DNA of 42,841 nucleotides, from contig CAIMWS010000320.1 of the NCBI GenBank assembly GCA_903845125.1, positions 1 to 42,841 of the forward strand, in the 5' to 3' direction. Shown piece after piece: positions 16,491-26,010 of this stretch. The stretch's first letter is position 1. Each line of letters opens with the position of its first letter. Origin of the DNA: an uncultured Verrucomicrobiota bacterium. Lineage in GTDB: Bacteria > Verrucomicrobiota > Verrucomicrobiia > Limisphaerales > UBA1319. The position numbers and the translations under genes are program-made. The notes beneath the pieces are model-generated. The model saw only the letters and a list, made by a program, of their open reading frames with translations. It did not search any database and was not told the DNA's origin.

Positions 16491-17225
16491 TCAATACCGG
16501 ATGACGGCGTAGAAGCCGGAGGTGCCGGTGCGTTCGAGGTAGACGGTGGCCTCGGCGCCATCCCCCACCAGGGAGGGGACATTGACCTGGCCGTCCAAGG
16601 TTGGGGAGAACATCACTGGCGACCAATCCGTGGCGCCGAAAGTGGTCTTGAACCGGACTTCATAATTCAAACCGGTGACCGTGGGGAAACTCAGTGACAG
16701 TCGGCTGGCGCCACCCGCCGGTTGAGCTACGCTGCTCTTGATGCTGTAGCCCAAGCCGGGGATTTCTATAGCCAGCAAGCTGGCGCCATCGAATTGGGTA
16801 GCATACCTGGCCAATGGCTCGGTGGCGGGTCCCCGGACCACTGAACCATCCACCTTAAACTGGGAGCCATGGCAAGGACAGGGTAATACCCCTAAACTGG
16901 CGTTGAAGGTATTCACGGTGCAACCCATGTGGGTGCAATAGGAGGAAACGGCGTGAAAAACGGAACCGGCGCTGCGGGTGACGATGATTTCCGGGAAAGT
17001 GGCCGACATGCCGGTGACTTTCAAGCGCACCGACCCATTGTCGGTCTGCAAAGCGGGAAAGTCGCTGAGATTCATCCGGAACAGGCCGGTGGCGGGGGAA
17101 CCGTTGGCCTGAATATCGCCGAGGACTGAGTTGGTCCAAGCCCAGGAACCCAACTGGGATGAGGCAGTGGCGAAGGCAAACATTTTCAAAAAATGACGGC
17201 GGTTCAAGTCGTTGTTATAGCTCAT
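16491..17225 (-). CDS. Tat-exported Rieske [2Fe-2S] protein with C-terminal extension
   Basis: The N-terminus NRRHFLKMFAFATASS is a twin-arginine signal, consistent with export of a folded iron-sulfur protein. The Rieske motif is complete: Cys97-T-His99 and Cys116-P-C-His119 ligate the cluster, and Cys102 and Cys118 are placed to form the disulfide seen in high-potential Rieske proteins. The domain ends near residue 165 (PGLGYSIK). A further roughly 75 residues (LNYEVRFKTTFGATDWSP ... SGFYAVIRY) resemble the module found in other exported proteins here. No cytochrome b or oxidoreductase subunit is adjacent, so the electron partner is unknown. It is convergent with the beta-helix gene, with a gap of only 63 bases. 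Confidence 0.85.
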   Translation of the reverse strand: MSYNNDLNRRHFLKMFAFATASSQLGSWAWTNSVLGDIQANGSPATGLFRMNLSDFPALQTDNGSVRLKVTGMSATFPEIIVTRSAGSVFHAVSSYCTHMGCTVNTFNASLGVLPCPCHGSQFKVDGSVVRGPATEPLARYATQFDGASLLAIEIPGLGYSIKSSVAQPAGGASRLSLSFPTVTGLNYEVRFKTTFGATDWSPVMFSPTLDGQVNVPSLVGDGAEATVYLERTGTSGFYAVIRY

Positions 17226-17359
17226 ATAAACAATTTTATCTTATATTCAGTATTAATAGTACCTCAATGATACACGGTAGCACAGGTTTCCTACCACGCA
17301 ACTGGTACCGCCAGAAACCAGGAAATTGACCTCCCCGGGCGAGAGGATTAAGATCCGCC

Positions 17360-20300
17360 ATGACCTTGAGACGCACGATCCGGCCGGCGGGAGAAACCGG
17401 CCTGGCCACCCTGGTGACACAATTCACAAATCCGCAAGGAAAAGCGGCCGGGAGATGGCTGGCGGTCCTGCTGTGCCTTTTTGCCGCCCACGCACGCGGA
17501 GCAGACAATCGCCTGGCCATCGGCCCGGCGGAGGCTGGCGTGTATCCGGCGGTGGGGCTGCCCCTGTCCAGCAATCGGCTCTGGACGCTGGAAGCGTCCA
17601 CCAATCTGCTGAACTGGTCGCCCGCCGCGGTACTGCACAGCCCCGCCGCGAACCCGGACACCGGCCAGCAGGCGCCCCTAAGCTTCCGGGATCCGGCGGG
17701 GCCATTTTTCGGCAGCCGTTTTTACCGGGCGAGCTCCCGCCTGCGCACCACGCTGGACGACTGGAAAAACCAGATCCAGCTGGCCAACGAGCCGTTCTTC
17801 TCGGCGCTGCAGGGGCTGGGAATGAATGAAATCCGGTGGATCAAGTTCGCCATTGTGCTCAACGAACCGTTCCGGGTTTACTTCCAGGACAGCGCCAAAT
17901 ACCTGCTGCACTACGATTTTGCCCGGGTCCGCCTGCCCCAGTTCAAGGCGCTGAGCCGCGCAGAATTCGACGCCATTTCCCTGTATACCAACGGCCAGCA
18001 GGTGGTGCTCGGCAGCATTTTGCTGCCGTATGAGGGAACGGCGGCCGGGGAGTATGGCATCCAGTTTGTGGGTTTGAACCCCTACCCCGCGGAGGAGGTG
18101 GCCCGGTGGTTTGATTGGGTGCGGTCCGCGGTGAGCGAAGCCATCCCCGGGCGGGCGATTTACATCCCGGTATTTGAGCAGAGCCCGGCAGCGCAAGCGC
18201 AGGCGGACTATTTGCGGCAGCACGGGGTGGAGCTGGGATCGACGCTGGCCTGGACCAGCGGGGATATCGTTTATTCCTCCGGCTGGGCCATTGGCCGGCT
18301 GAAGTATGTCGCGGGCGCCACCATCGCGGCGGCCTATGCCGCCGGACAATTGCTGCCCACCGACATCCTGCTGACGGACACCGTGCCCGCGGAAGTCCCG
18401 TATGTGGCCGGCATCGTGGCCATGCAACCGGCCACACCCAATTCGCACGTGGCCATCCTTAGCCGCTCCTACGGCATCCCCTTCGCCTATCTCTCGCTGG
18501 CGGCGGACCGCTCGTCCCTCGCCGCCCTGGAAGGGCAGGAAATCCTGCTGCGGGCCAACGCGGACTACTGGCAGAGCCAGGTGCGATTCCTGCGCCTCAC
18601 CGGGCAGCTGGCGGAAGGGATGCGCCAGGAACTGGCGGCGCTCAAAGTCCCCAAGCCGCTGGCCATCACCCCGAAAGCCAGCCTGGGGAAAATCAGTGCC
18701 GGCACCGAGTCACTCACCCCGGCCGATATGCGTTTCTTTGGGGGCAAGGCTTCCCATTTCGGTTTCCTGCGCCGGGCGGTTCCGTCCAATTCGCCCCCGG
18801 CCATCGCGTTTTCTTTCGACCTTTGGGACGAGTTTCTGGACCAGCCTTTGGCGGGCGGCAAGACCCTGCGCAACGAAATCCACGACCGCCTGGCGGGATT
18901 CACTTATCCGCCGAACCAGGCGGCGGTGCAGACAAACCTCGCCACCATCCGCAAGCTCATCACCAAAACGGCCCAGTTCAGCCCGGAGCAGAAATCCAAC
19001 ATCCTCGCCGCCCTGACGGGATTCGATCCCCGCCGCAACGTCCGGTTCCGCAGTTCCACCAATGTGGAGGACAGCGAGTCCTTCACCGGGGCCGGATTAT
19101 ACGACAGTTTCAGCGGCTGCCTGGCGGATGACCTGGATGGCGACGAGGCGGGACCCAGCCAGTGCGACCCCTCCGAGCCGGAAGAACGCGGGGTGTTCCG
19201 GGCCATGCAAAAGGTGTATGCCAGCTTTTACAATGACAACGCGTTCCTGGAACGGCTGCGCCGAGGCGTGGATGAGAACGCGGCCGGCATGGCCATCCTA
19301 GCCCATCATTCCACGCCGGATGAAAACGAAATGGCCAATGGGGTGGCCACATTCAAGAAAACCGGGGCGACCTCCAACGAGGCAGACCTGGTCACCCAGG
19401 CGGGAGCGGTATCCGTCTCCAATCCCGACAACTCGGCGGTGGCGGAAAGGGTGCAGGTTTACCGGTATGCCACGGAGACCTATTACTCGTTGCGGGAGCG
19501 GTCAAGCCAGGTGCCCCTGGGGCAATATGTGCTAAAATGGCAGGCGGAATACCAAAGCCTGTACAGCCTGATGTCCAGCGTGGCCGCCGCCTACCAAAAG
19601 TATTACCCAGCCAAAACCGCCTTCAACCTGGATTTCGAGTATAAGAAGGTGGAGCCAGGGCAGCTGGTATTGAAACAAGTCCGACCTTTGCCGCCGGAGG
19701 CAACGGGAGCCAGCCTCACGGCCTGGCTGCTGAATGAACCGAGTGTTTTAACCGTGCAGCAGGGCGAATATGGTTCGGTCTTTGCCAAGCACCGGCTCAA
19801 GTCCCGCTGGCAAATGGCCACGCCGAATTACCGGATGACCGCCGCCAGCCTGGCTGCGGGCCTATACACCAACACCGCCCTGGAATACGTGGCTGCCGCC
19901 GCGCGCCACTCCGTGACCAACGGACTGGGTACGTGGCCGGACGCCAAACACAGCGTGAACGCCGGCCAGGTGACCGACACCTGGAGCCTCCCCATGGCCG
20001 GGGGCCAACGCCGCTTTGAACTCGTCACCCAGGTGACCAGCTCGGTCACGCCGCCGGCGACCCCGATTTTCACTCTGCGGGACTTCCAGTTCACCTTGAA
20101 TGTGACTTATGAAGCTCCGCAGGTGGCGTTGGGCTACGACGGCGCCGCCACCCAGGCGACCAACGACACCGTGCGGCTCCAGATCCAGCCGGTGCTGACG
20201 CCCGCCTGCCTCCGGCAGACGCGCACCATCACCGCGGGGGGGGTGCGCATCGACACCATTTTCTATTGGCCCGAGCCGCCCAAAGGCCCCACCGCCGGTT

Positions 20301-20587
20301 ATACCGCACCCTTGGCGGAGTGGGTGGAGACCCGCATCACCGGCCTCACGGCCACGCCGTTGGTCCTGCACGATTACTTCGCGCAAACCTACAGCGCCGG
20401 ACATCATAACTTTTTTGAAGATTTCATCTTTGAGCCCCAGCTGGATCCGGAAATTCCGGCCGCCCAGTTGGAAGAGCTGGCCAAAGCCAATGTGCGGTAC
20501 ATTTATGGCGCCAACGATGGCGTTTTCAGCGGCACCAGGATCGCGATCCTGGGCCAGGACAACAAATTCAGGTTTTTGGGAAAGTAG
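17360..20587 (+). CDS. Exported PEP-synthase/PPDK-like protein (phosphohistidine and ATP-grasp domains)
   Basis: The family (PEP synthase, pyruvate phosphate dikinase, rifampin phosphotransferase) moves phosphate from ATP to a substrate through a swivelling His domain. Numbered from ATG 17360, a hydrophobic signal-like segment (RWLAVLLCLFAAHARGA) lies at about 32-48. A short module, LEASTNLLNWSP ... SRFYRASS, follows at about 77-122. The His-domain signature TPNSHVAILSRSYGIPF is present with His363. The ATP-grasp part comes after it (FFGGKASHFGFLRRAVP near 470; VRFRSSTNVEDSESFTGAG at 561-579; LDFEYKKVEPGQLVLKQVRPLPP near 760). About 300 C-terminal residues are unassigned. The His-before-ATP-grasp order is the reverse of PEP synthase. 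Export of an ATP-using enzyme would be unusual. A GTG at 17414 gives a shorter n-region and is an alternative start. Confidence 0.75.
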   Translation: MTLRRTIRPAGETGLATLVTQFTNPQGKAAGRWLAVLLCLFAAHARGADNRLAIGPAEAGVYPAVGLPLSSNRLWTLEASTNLLNWSPAAVLHSPAANPDTGQQAPLSFRDPAGPFFGSRFYRASSRLRTTLDDWKNQIQLANEPFFSALQGLGMNEIRWIKFAIVLNEPFRVYFQDSAKYLLHYDFARVRLPQFKALSRAEFDAISLYTNGQQVVLGSILLPYEGTAAGEYGIQFVGLNPYPAEEVARWFDWVRSAVSEAIPGRAIYIPVFEQSPAAQAQADYLRQHGVELGSTLAWTSGDIVYSSGWAIGRLKYVAGATIAAAYAAGQLLPTDILLTDTVPAEVPYVAGIVAMQPATPNSHVAILSRSYGIPFAYLSLAADRSSLAALEGQEILLRANADYWQSQVRFLRLTGQLAEGMRQELAALKVPKPLAITPKASLGKISAGTESLTPADMRFFGGKASHFGFLRRAVPSNSPPAIAFSFDLWDEFLDQPLAGGKTLRNEIHDRLAGFTYPPNQAAVQTNLATIRKLITKTAQFSPEQKSNILAALTGFDPRRNVRFRSSTNVEDSESFTGAGLYDSFSGCLADDLDGDEAGPSQCDPSEPEERGVFRAMQKVYASFYNDNAFLERLRRGVDENAAGMAILAHHSTPDENEMANGVATFKKTGATSNEADLVTQAGAVSVSNPDNSAVAERVQVYRYATETYYSLRERSSQVPLGQYVLKWQAEYQSLYSLMSSVAAAYQKYYPAKTAFNLDFEYKKVEPGQLVLKQVRPLPPEATGASLTAWLLNEPSVLTVQQGEYGSVFAKHRLKSRWQMATPNYRMTAASLAAGLYTNTALEYVAAAARHSVTNGLGTWPDAKHSVNAGQVTDTWSLPMAGGQRRFELVTQVTSSVTPPATPIFTLRDFQFTLNVTYEAPQVALGYDGAATQATNDTVRLQIQPVLTPACLRQTRTITAGGVRIDTIFYWPEPPKGPTAGYTAPLAEWVETRITGLTATPLVLHDYFAQTYSAGHHNFFEDFIFEPQLDPEIPAAQLEELAKANVRYIYGANDGVFSGTRIAILGQDNKFRFLGK

Positions 20588-20700
20588 GCGGACTCCCGCC
20601 GATCCGGCAAGATCCACTCGCCGGGCAGGATCCGCACGCCGTTGAGCGCCGGGCAGCGGAGGGCTCGTTTTACGGTTGGCTGAGCTGCGCGGCGGGCGCG

Positions 20701-22647
20701 TTAGCGAGCCAATTGCAGCTGATACACGTTGACGGGCCGCCACTGCCCGGGGTTGGCCGGCTCGAGCACCAATTGGTAAACCCCCGGTCGGGCAAAATCG
20801 CAGTCGCCAAAAGAGGTGAATTCCGGCTTGAACCAGCCAGCGGTCCGGGGGATGACAGCGGATAGTTCCCGGCCCGCCACGGATATTTTCAGGCCGCTGC
20901 CGCCGTTGGCGGAGGAAAACTCGCCCCGGACCAGGTAACGCCCCGGCTCGGGGATCCATACCAGCCAATGCGCCCGCTCGGTGGGACGATCCCAGAAACC
21001 GATATTGGGGCGGCCTTCGTTCACCTGGGTTTTGATTTGGCGGCCTTCCAGAGTGGCCCGGTCCGGAGTGAGCTGGATGGCCTCGGGCTGGTCAAACCGG
21101 GCCAAGGGATGAACCGAGGTTTTGAAGCCGGTCAGCTTGAACGCGAAAGCTGGCCCGTCAGCCTGGGTGGCAGGCATGCGCACCACCAATTGCTTCCGGT
21201 CATTGATCTGGAAGTCAAGGGCTCCGCCCCCCAGCAAATCCACCCGGGCATCCGCCGCGGCCGCGTCCACCTGGATGGAGCGGACGGTAAATTCCCGGTC
21301 GGGCCAGCCGAGGGCGAGGATATAAAGAGCCTGGTGATCCTTGGATTGGGTGAAACGCAAATCCCGGGCGGTGTAGCCCTGGCGGGCCCGCTCCTCGCTG
21401 AAAGCGCCGCCTTCCAGGCGCGTGGGTCCCTCGCCGTAGATTGCCCAGGGCCGGGTGTTATAAATGGCCTCGCCGTTGGTGCGCAGCCAGTCACCCAGCC
21501 CCAGCAACAGCGCCTGGCCCTGGGGCGGGATGGAGCCATCAGCCGCGGGGCCCACATTCAGCAGCATACAGCCGTTTTTGGACACGATGTCCACCAGCAC
21601 CTGGATCAACTCGCCAGCCTTCTTGAAACCGAGAATTTGGTGGTGGAACCACGGGCCCACGGAGGTGTCGGTGAGCCAGGGATAAGGAGTGAGCCGGTCC
21701 TCCCGGCCCCGCTCGAAATCGAGGATGCCGGTGTATTGGTGGATCTCCCGGTGTTTATGCGCGATGCCGATGGTGCGCTGGTTCCGCTCCGCCCAGTTGT
21801 AGGCAGTGGCAAACATCCGCCGTTGATAATCGGGGCTGATCACCGAACCCAATTCAAAATCGAACCAGATCAGGTCGGGCCGGTAGTTTTCCAGAACCTC
21901 GTCCACCTTGGCCAGCCAGAGATCCAGGTAGCGCGGGGAAGGCGGATCCTGGGGCTGGTGGGGTTCGGAGTAGAGGTCGCCAAATTGCGGATCGGCGGCG
22001 TCATAGGCGAAAGCCGGCTGGAAATAGCGCCAGGCGAAGCCGTGGTGGAAGGTGGTGATGAACTTCAGGCCCTGCTGGCGGATGGCCCGCTCCAACTCAC
22101 CGGTCAGATCCCGCTTCGGCCCCATGGCCTGGCTGTTCCAGCGGCTGACCCGGGAATCCCAGTTGGCGAAGTTGTCGTGGTGGATGGCCACCGGCCCGGC
22201 GAATTTGGCCCCCGCGCGGGCAAACAGGCTGGCCCATGCGTCCGCGTTGAAATTCTCCGCCTTGAAAAAGGGGATTACATCCTTGTAACCGGTGGTTTTC
22301 TGGTCCCCGAACCGCTGCTGATGGTATTTGAAAGCGGGATGGTTCGTGAGGTAAAGCTGCTGCCCATACCATTCCATCTCCGCCGGAGCGGGATCGGTGG
22401 CCACGGTGATGGGACCCCAATGGTTGTAGATGCCGAATTTGGCGTCCCGGAACCACTCGGGATCCTGGTGCGTCTTCAGCGAATCCCAGGTGGGGTGGTA
22501 GGGTCCGGCGGCCACGGTCTGGGCCACCCGCTGGAAGATGGCTTCCGCTTTTTCATTCCCGGCGGCCAGGGCGCGGGATTCCCAGGACGCCAGCGCGAGC
22601 GCCAGCAAGACTAACCGGGTGCTGCAAGCCGTTGTATTTGAGTTCAT
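20701..22647 (-). CDS. Exported GH29 alpha-L-fucosidase
   Basis: This enzyme removes alpha-L-fucose from glycans, acting outside the cytoplasm. The ATG at 22645-22647 starts a signal peptide (STRLVLLALALASWESRALA); the longer frame upstream is discarded. The 648-residue protein has the GH29 N-terminal pattern WFRDAKFGIYNHWGP and EWYGQQLY, the active-site histidines in GPVAIHHDNFANWDS and FHHGFAWR, and the nucleophile Asp263 in DLIWFDFE. The segment NGCMLLNVGPAADGSIPP closes the catalytic barrel near residue 405. A C-terminal beta-sandwich part follows, ending with a carbohydrate-binding-like region (GRYLVRGEFSSANGG). It is convergent with the PEP-synthase-like gene and divergent from kdsC. 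Fucosylated plant or algal polysaccharides are the natural guess for a substrate. Confidence 0.9.
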   Translation of the reverse strand: MNSNTTACSTRLVLLALALASWESRALAAGNEKAEAIFQRVAQTVAAGPYHPTWDSLKTHQDPEWFRDAKFGIYNHWGPITVATDPAPAEMEWYGQQLYLTNHPAFKYHQQRFGDQKTTGYKDVIPFFKAENFNADAWASLFARAGAKFAGPVAIHHDNFANWDSRVSRWNSQAMGPKRDLTGELERAIRQQGLKFITTFHHGFAWRYFQPAFAYDAADPQFGDLYSEPHQPQDPPSPRYLDLWLAKVDEVLENYRPDLIWFDFELGSVISPDYQRRMFATAYNWAERNQRTIGIAHKHREIHQYTGILDFERGREDRLTPYPWLTDTSVGPWFHHQILGFKKAGELIQVLVDIVSKNGCMLLNVGPAADGSIPPQGQALLLGLGDWLRTNGEAIYNTRPWAIYGEGPTRLEGGAFSEERARQGYTARDLRFTQSKDHQALYILALGWPDREFTVRSIQVDAAAADARVDLLGGGALDFQINDRKQLVVRMPATQADGPAFAFKLTGFKTSVHPLARFDQPEAIQLTPDRATLEGRQIKTQVNEGRPNIGFWDRPTERAHWLVWIPEPGRYLVRGEFSSANGGSGLKISVAGRELSAVIPRTAGWFKPEFTSFGDCDFARPGVYQLVLEPANPGQWRPVNVYQLQLAR

Positions 22648-22742
22648 CGCCCGAGCATAAACCGGCGGCGGCTTTTGCAAAACTATTTTCCGCGGCCATG
22701 GCCAATCCTCCGGTGTCTTTTTCCCGTGAGTCAACGGGTCCC

Positions 22743-22769
22743 GGTCAGGAAAGGGTCAGGCAAGGGTCA
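22743..22769. repeat. Three 11-base-spaced GGTCA direct repeats between the fucosidase and kdsC
   Basis: GGTCA occurs at 22743-22747, 22754-22758 and 22765-22769, inside near-identical 11-base units (GGTCAGGMAAG). One copy per helical turn is the spacing expected of a regulator-binding array, and it lies about 95 bases upstream of the fucosidase start. The rest of the gap 22648-23241 shows no convincing gene; a G+C-rich hairpin-prone stretch lies near 23176-23220. Confidence 0.35.
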
Positions 22770-23241
22770 AATGCGCCACGGTGAAATGGATCTGAAAAAA
22801 GGCGGTTTGGTGGCCAGGAAGAGGAGGTTCGTGGGGGCATCGCCCATCGCCCGCATCCAAGTGGCGTTGGGTAACCTGGTGCGCAACCCCCAGCTCCACG
22901 CCGCGGATCCCGACCCGGGGGGCCTACGGGCCAACTGGAGCAAATCTTCAACCCATTTTTCCTCCTGGAGCTGGCCTGAAGTCGGGAAACCGGGGGGGCG
23001 GGCAGGAACTGACGATCATCGAAGCGTGCGCGGAAACCGGCCAGGGATCGGCAACCGCCCGCAAGCGGCAGCCATCGGGCCTGGAAGTCGAGATCCGGCT
23101 TCCCGCCCGGCGGCGCATGATTCGCTTGCCATAAACGCCCGTTCTGAGGGAAGATCGACCCCGGGTGCGGATTTGGCGGCCAGGGCCGGCGGGCAAGCCC
23201 GTTCCGGCGCCAGGCCAATCCCCAACGCGATGGATTGAATC

Positions 23242-23781
23242 ATGGCCAGGGCAGTATTGAATAAAACCTTGAGCTCCAAATTGGCCCGCGTCCGGATCCT
23301 GTTGTGCGATGTGGATGGGATCCTGACGGATACGGGCATTTGGATGGGCAACGACGGCGAGACCAAGCGTTTCTGCGTGCAGGACGGCTTGGGCATCCGG
23401 CTGTTGCGGGAGGCGGGGCTGAAGGTGGGGTGGATTTCGGCCCGCATTTCGGCCGCCACGGAACAACGCGCGCGGGAACTCCAGGTCGATTTTTTGCACC
23501 AAAGCCGCAGCTGCAAGGTGGCCGCCGCGGAACAAATGCTCGCCCAGAGCGGCCTGGGGTGGGCGGAGGTGTGCTACATGGGGGACGACATTGTGGACCT
23601 GGGCATGCTCAAACGGGCGGGCGTGGCGGTGGCGGTGCCCCACGGGCACCGGGAGGCCAAACGCCTGGCTGATTACGTGACCCGGACCCCGGGCGGCCAC
23701 GGGGCGGTGCGGGAGGTGGCGGAACATATCCTGCAGGCCCAGGACAAATGGCAGCCGCTGCTGGCCCAATACTCGGCCTGA
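23242..23781 (+). CDS. kdsC: 3-deoxy-D-manno-octulosonate 8-phosphate phosphatase (KdsC-type HAD)
   Basis: The enzyme hydrolyses Kdo-8-phosphate to Kdo, the inner-core sugar of LPS, in the cytoplasm. The 179-residue length and the lack of a cap domain match the C0 HAD family of KdsC. Motif I is LLCDVDGILTD (Asp23 and Asp25) and motif III/IV is CYMGDDIVDLGML. The segment TKRFCVQDGLGIRLLREAG is characteristic of KdsC. The motif II region reads WISARIS rather than the common ITGR, a mild deviation. The ribosome-binding site is weak. It heads the cluster with the LptA-like protein, lptB, hprK and ptsH, an order known from proteobacterial LPS/PTS loci. Confidence 0.9.
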   Translation: MARAVLNKTLSSKLARVRILLCDVDGILTDTGIWMGNDGETKRFCVQDGLGIRLLREAGLKVGWISARISAATEQRARELQVDFLHQSRSCKVAAAEQMLAQSGLGWAEVCYMGDDIVDLGMLKRAGVAVAVPHGHREAKRLADYVTRTPGGHGAVREVAEHILQAQDKWQPLLAQYSA

Positions 23782-23861
23782 CGTCCGGCCACGGCGGGCG
23801 GGAGAATGATTGCGCCGGACCACGGATTGAATAAACTGAAGCAAATCGGTTGGTTGATCAT

Positions 23862-25985
23862 ATGACGAACACTTTGGTGCGCCCGTTGCGCCTCCCGCCA
23901 TGGCTGGTCTGGCTGGCCATGGCCTGCCTGGCCTATTCCACCCACGGGCAGCGCATGGTGGCGGGATCGATGAAGAATTTCACCGTGCCCGATTATTATC
24001 CGACGAAGGTGGATAATACGAACTGGCTGCGCAGCATTCTAACCGGCGAAGAGGCCACCCCGCGGTTCAGCGGCATCCTGGACATCAACAAGTTACGGCT
24101 GGTGATGTTCAAGGATTACAGCCGGGAATCCCGGAAACTGGAGACGAACCTGGTGATCGAGGCCGATTATTGCGCCTATAACCAGGCCACCCGCGTGCTG
24201 AATTCCCCCGGCAAGCTCAAGGTGCGCAGCGGCGACAACCGGATCCTGATCGAAGGGGAGGGATTTTATTACAGCCATACCAATTATTACCTGGCGGTCT
24301 CCAACGAGGTGGCCACCACCATCGAGCAACCGCATCAGCAAGCCAGGATATTCGCCAACAGCCTGGAATACCTGGCCACGAACCTGTTCACCCTGTCGCC
24401 GGTATCACCCCCCACCAACCGCGTGGTGGTTTACCATGGCGACGTCCGGATCGACGATCCCCAGTTCCTGCTCAACTGCGGACGGCTGGCCATCCAAATG
24501 CCCGAATCCGGCCAGAGCCTGGAAAACGTGCTCGCCTGGGATAAGGTCAAAGTCACGGGCAAACAGGACAAATACCAGGCCCAAGCCCAGCGGGCCCGCT
24601 ATTCGTGGACGGCCACCAACGAAATCCTGGAATTGGAGGGGCAGGCCACCTGGCAGCGGGGCCTGCAGGAGGGGAACGCCGGCCGGATTTCGATCGACCG
24701 CAAGCGGCGTGCCTTCGCCGCCCACGACCAGGCGCGAACCCGCATCCCGAAGGGGGATTTCAGCACCCCGGTTTCGCTGCTGGCCCCCCTCGCCGGCGAA
24801 ACCAACGCCCCAGCCTCCACCAACCAGTTCCTGGAAATCTACAGCGACCATTCCGAGGTTTCCGCGGAGGAAGCGTTGTTCCGGGGACACGTGCTCCTGG
24901 AGGAGGTGGTGTCGAACGCGCCGCCCGCGCAGGTGGCCTGCGGGGAAATGGTGTTGTGGGTAAACCCGAAAAACAACCAGGCCAAGGTGCTGGTCCTGGG
25001 ACCGGAAATGATCACCAATATCACCTACGTGGCGGCCACCAACAAGGTGCGGATGCCCGGCCAGATCCACGATATGCTCACCAGCGGCCCGCTGGGATTG
25101 CTGGCGCCGAGCACCAACCTCTCGACCATCCCGATCATGGTGAAACAGGGAGAAAACTGGGTTTCGGGCAACCGCATGATCTTTTGGAGCACCAACCAGG
25201 TGGCCGAATTCACCGGCCAGCCGCGCATGCAGGCAGGATCCTTTTACCAGGGCCAGGCCGACCGCATCCGCTTCCAGGCGCGGGAGAAGAAAATCCACGC
25301 CCGCGGCGGGGCCAAGCTGCGCCTGCCGATGGCGGCCTTCAACCTCCCTGGCCCGCGGTCATCCGGAGGGGGCACCAATGCCGCCCGGTCCGCCAGCACT
25401 CCCCAGCCCGTGACGTGGATGGAGATCTCCGCCCAGGAATATGTGCTGGAGATGGGCCAGGCGAAGTTCATGGACAAGGTCAAGGCCGATTGCTTTTCAG
25501 ATCATCAAAAAGTGGCCTGGATGACCTGCGAGCAGATGGTGGCCCGCCTGACCCAGCCTGGCAACACCATCGAAAACCTGCAAGCCGAGGGCAATTTCCT
25601 CATGGAAATCGGCCAGCAAAACCCGGTGCCGGGCGGGAAGAATTTCTTGAAGCTGACGAGCGGGAAAGCGTGGTTCGAGCCCAAGGCCCAACTGGTCAAC
25701 GCCGAGCAGAATGTGGAGCTATTCCTCCAAGGCGCCCGGCAGTTCACCAACGGGGTGTATGGTTCGGGTAAAACCTTCAGCTGGAACATGCCCCTGGAAC
25801 AGATCAAGCTGGACGGCAATCCCGCGGTCCGGCTGATGCCGGGTGAAATCAAGGGGCCGGTGATCCTGCTGGACATGGTGCTGGACCGCGCGTTCGTGGT
25901 CGGTGGATACCAGTGGAACTATCCGCCACCCGCCAAAACCAACGTGGTGCAAAAAACCGCCCGCAAAAGACTTTTCATTTTTTAA
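23862..25985 (+). CDS. OstA/LptA-like multi-repeat periplasmic LPS-transport protein
   Basis: The ATG at 23862 is preferred; the open frame's TTG is four codons upstream. The N-terminus is a signal peptide (LPPWLVWLAMACLAYSTHG). The 707-residue protein contains several LptA/OstA-type beta-jellyroll repeats, for example LKVRSGDNRILIEGEGFYY, GDVRIDDPQFLLNCGRLAI, FRGHVLLEEVV and FTGQPRMQAGSFYQGQADRI. LptA of E. coli is about 185 residues with one such domain, so this is a much longer version that could cover the work of LptC and LptA together in the periplasmic LPS bridge. Position between kdsC and lptB supports this role strongly. The C-terminus ends in a basic tail (ARKRLFIF). Confidence 0.75.
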   Translation: MTNTLVRPLRLPPWLVWLAMACLAYSTHGQRMVAGSMKNFTVPDYYPTKVDNTNWLRSILTGEEATPRFSGILDINKLRLVMFKDYSRESRKLETNLVIEADYCAYNQATRVLNSPGKLKVRSGDNRILIEGEGFYYSHTNYYLAVSNEVATTIEQPHQQARIFANSLEYLATNLFTLSPVSPPTNRVVVYHGDVRIDDPQFLLNCGRLAIQMPESGQSLENVLAWDKVKVTGKQDKYQAQAQRARYSWTATNEILELEGQATWQRGLQEGNAGRISIDRKRRAFAAHDQARTRIPKGDFSTPVSLLAPLAGETNAPASTNQFLEIYSDHSEVSAEEALFRGHVLLEEVVSNAPPAQVACGEMVLWVNPKNNQAKVLVLGPEMITNITYVAATNKVRMPGQIHDMLTSGPLGLLAPSTNLSTIPIMVKQGENWVSGNRMIFWSTNQVAEFTGQPRMQAGSFYQGQADRIRFQAREKKIHARGGAKLRLPMAAFNLPGPRSSGGGTNAARSASTPQPVTWMEISAQEYVLEMGQAKFMDKVKADCFSDHQKVAWMTCEQMVARLTQPGNTIENLQAEGNFLMEIGQQNPVPGGKNFLKLTSGKAWFEPKAQLVNAEQNVELFLQGARQFTNGVYGSGKTFSWNMPLEQIKLDGNPAVRLMPGEIKGPVILLDMVLDRAFVVGGYQWNYPPPAKTNVVQKTARKRLFIF

Positions 25986-26010
25986 CCGCCATCGATCGGA
26001 GCCAAGCTTG

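Noticed and set aside
20968..22614. 548-codon plus-strand frame opposite the fucosidase
   Set aside because: Antisense to a clear GH29 enzyme; the text has no domain and no ribosome-binding site.
23176..23220. Possible structured RNA or tRNA upstream of kdsC
   Set aside because: Short G+C-rich stems can be drawn, but no cloverleaf, T-loop or known riboswitch core is present.
22675..23238. 187-codon frame in the gap before kdsC
   Set aside because: Composition is Arg/Gly/Ser/Pro-rich without any domain, and the start lies in the upstream region of the divergent fucosidase.
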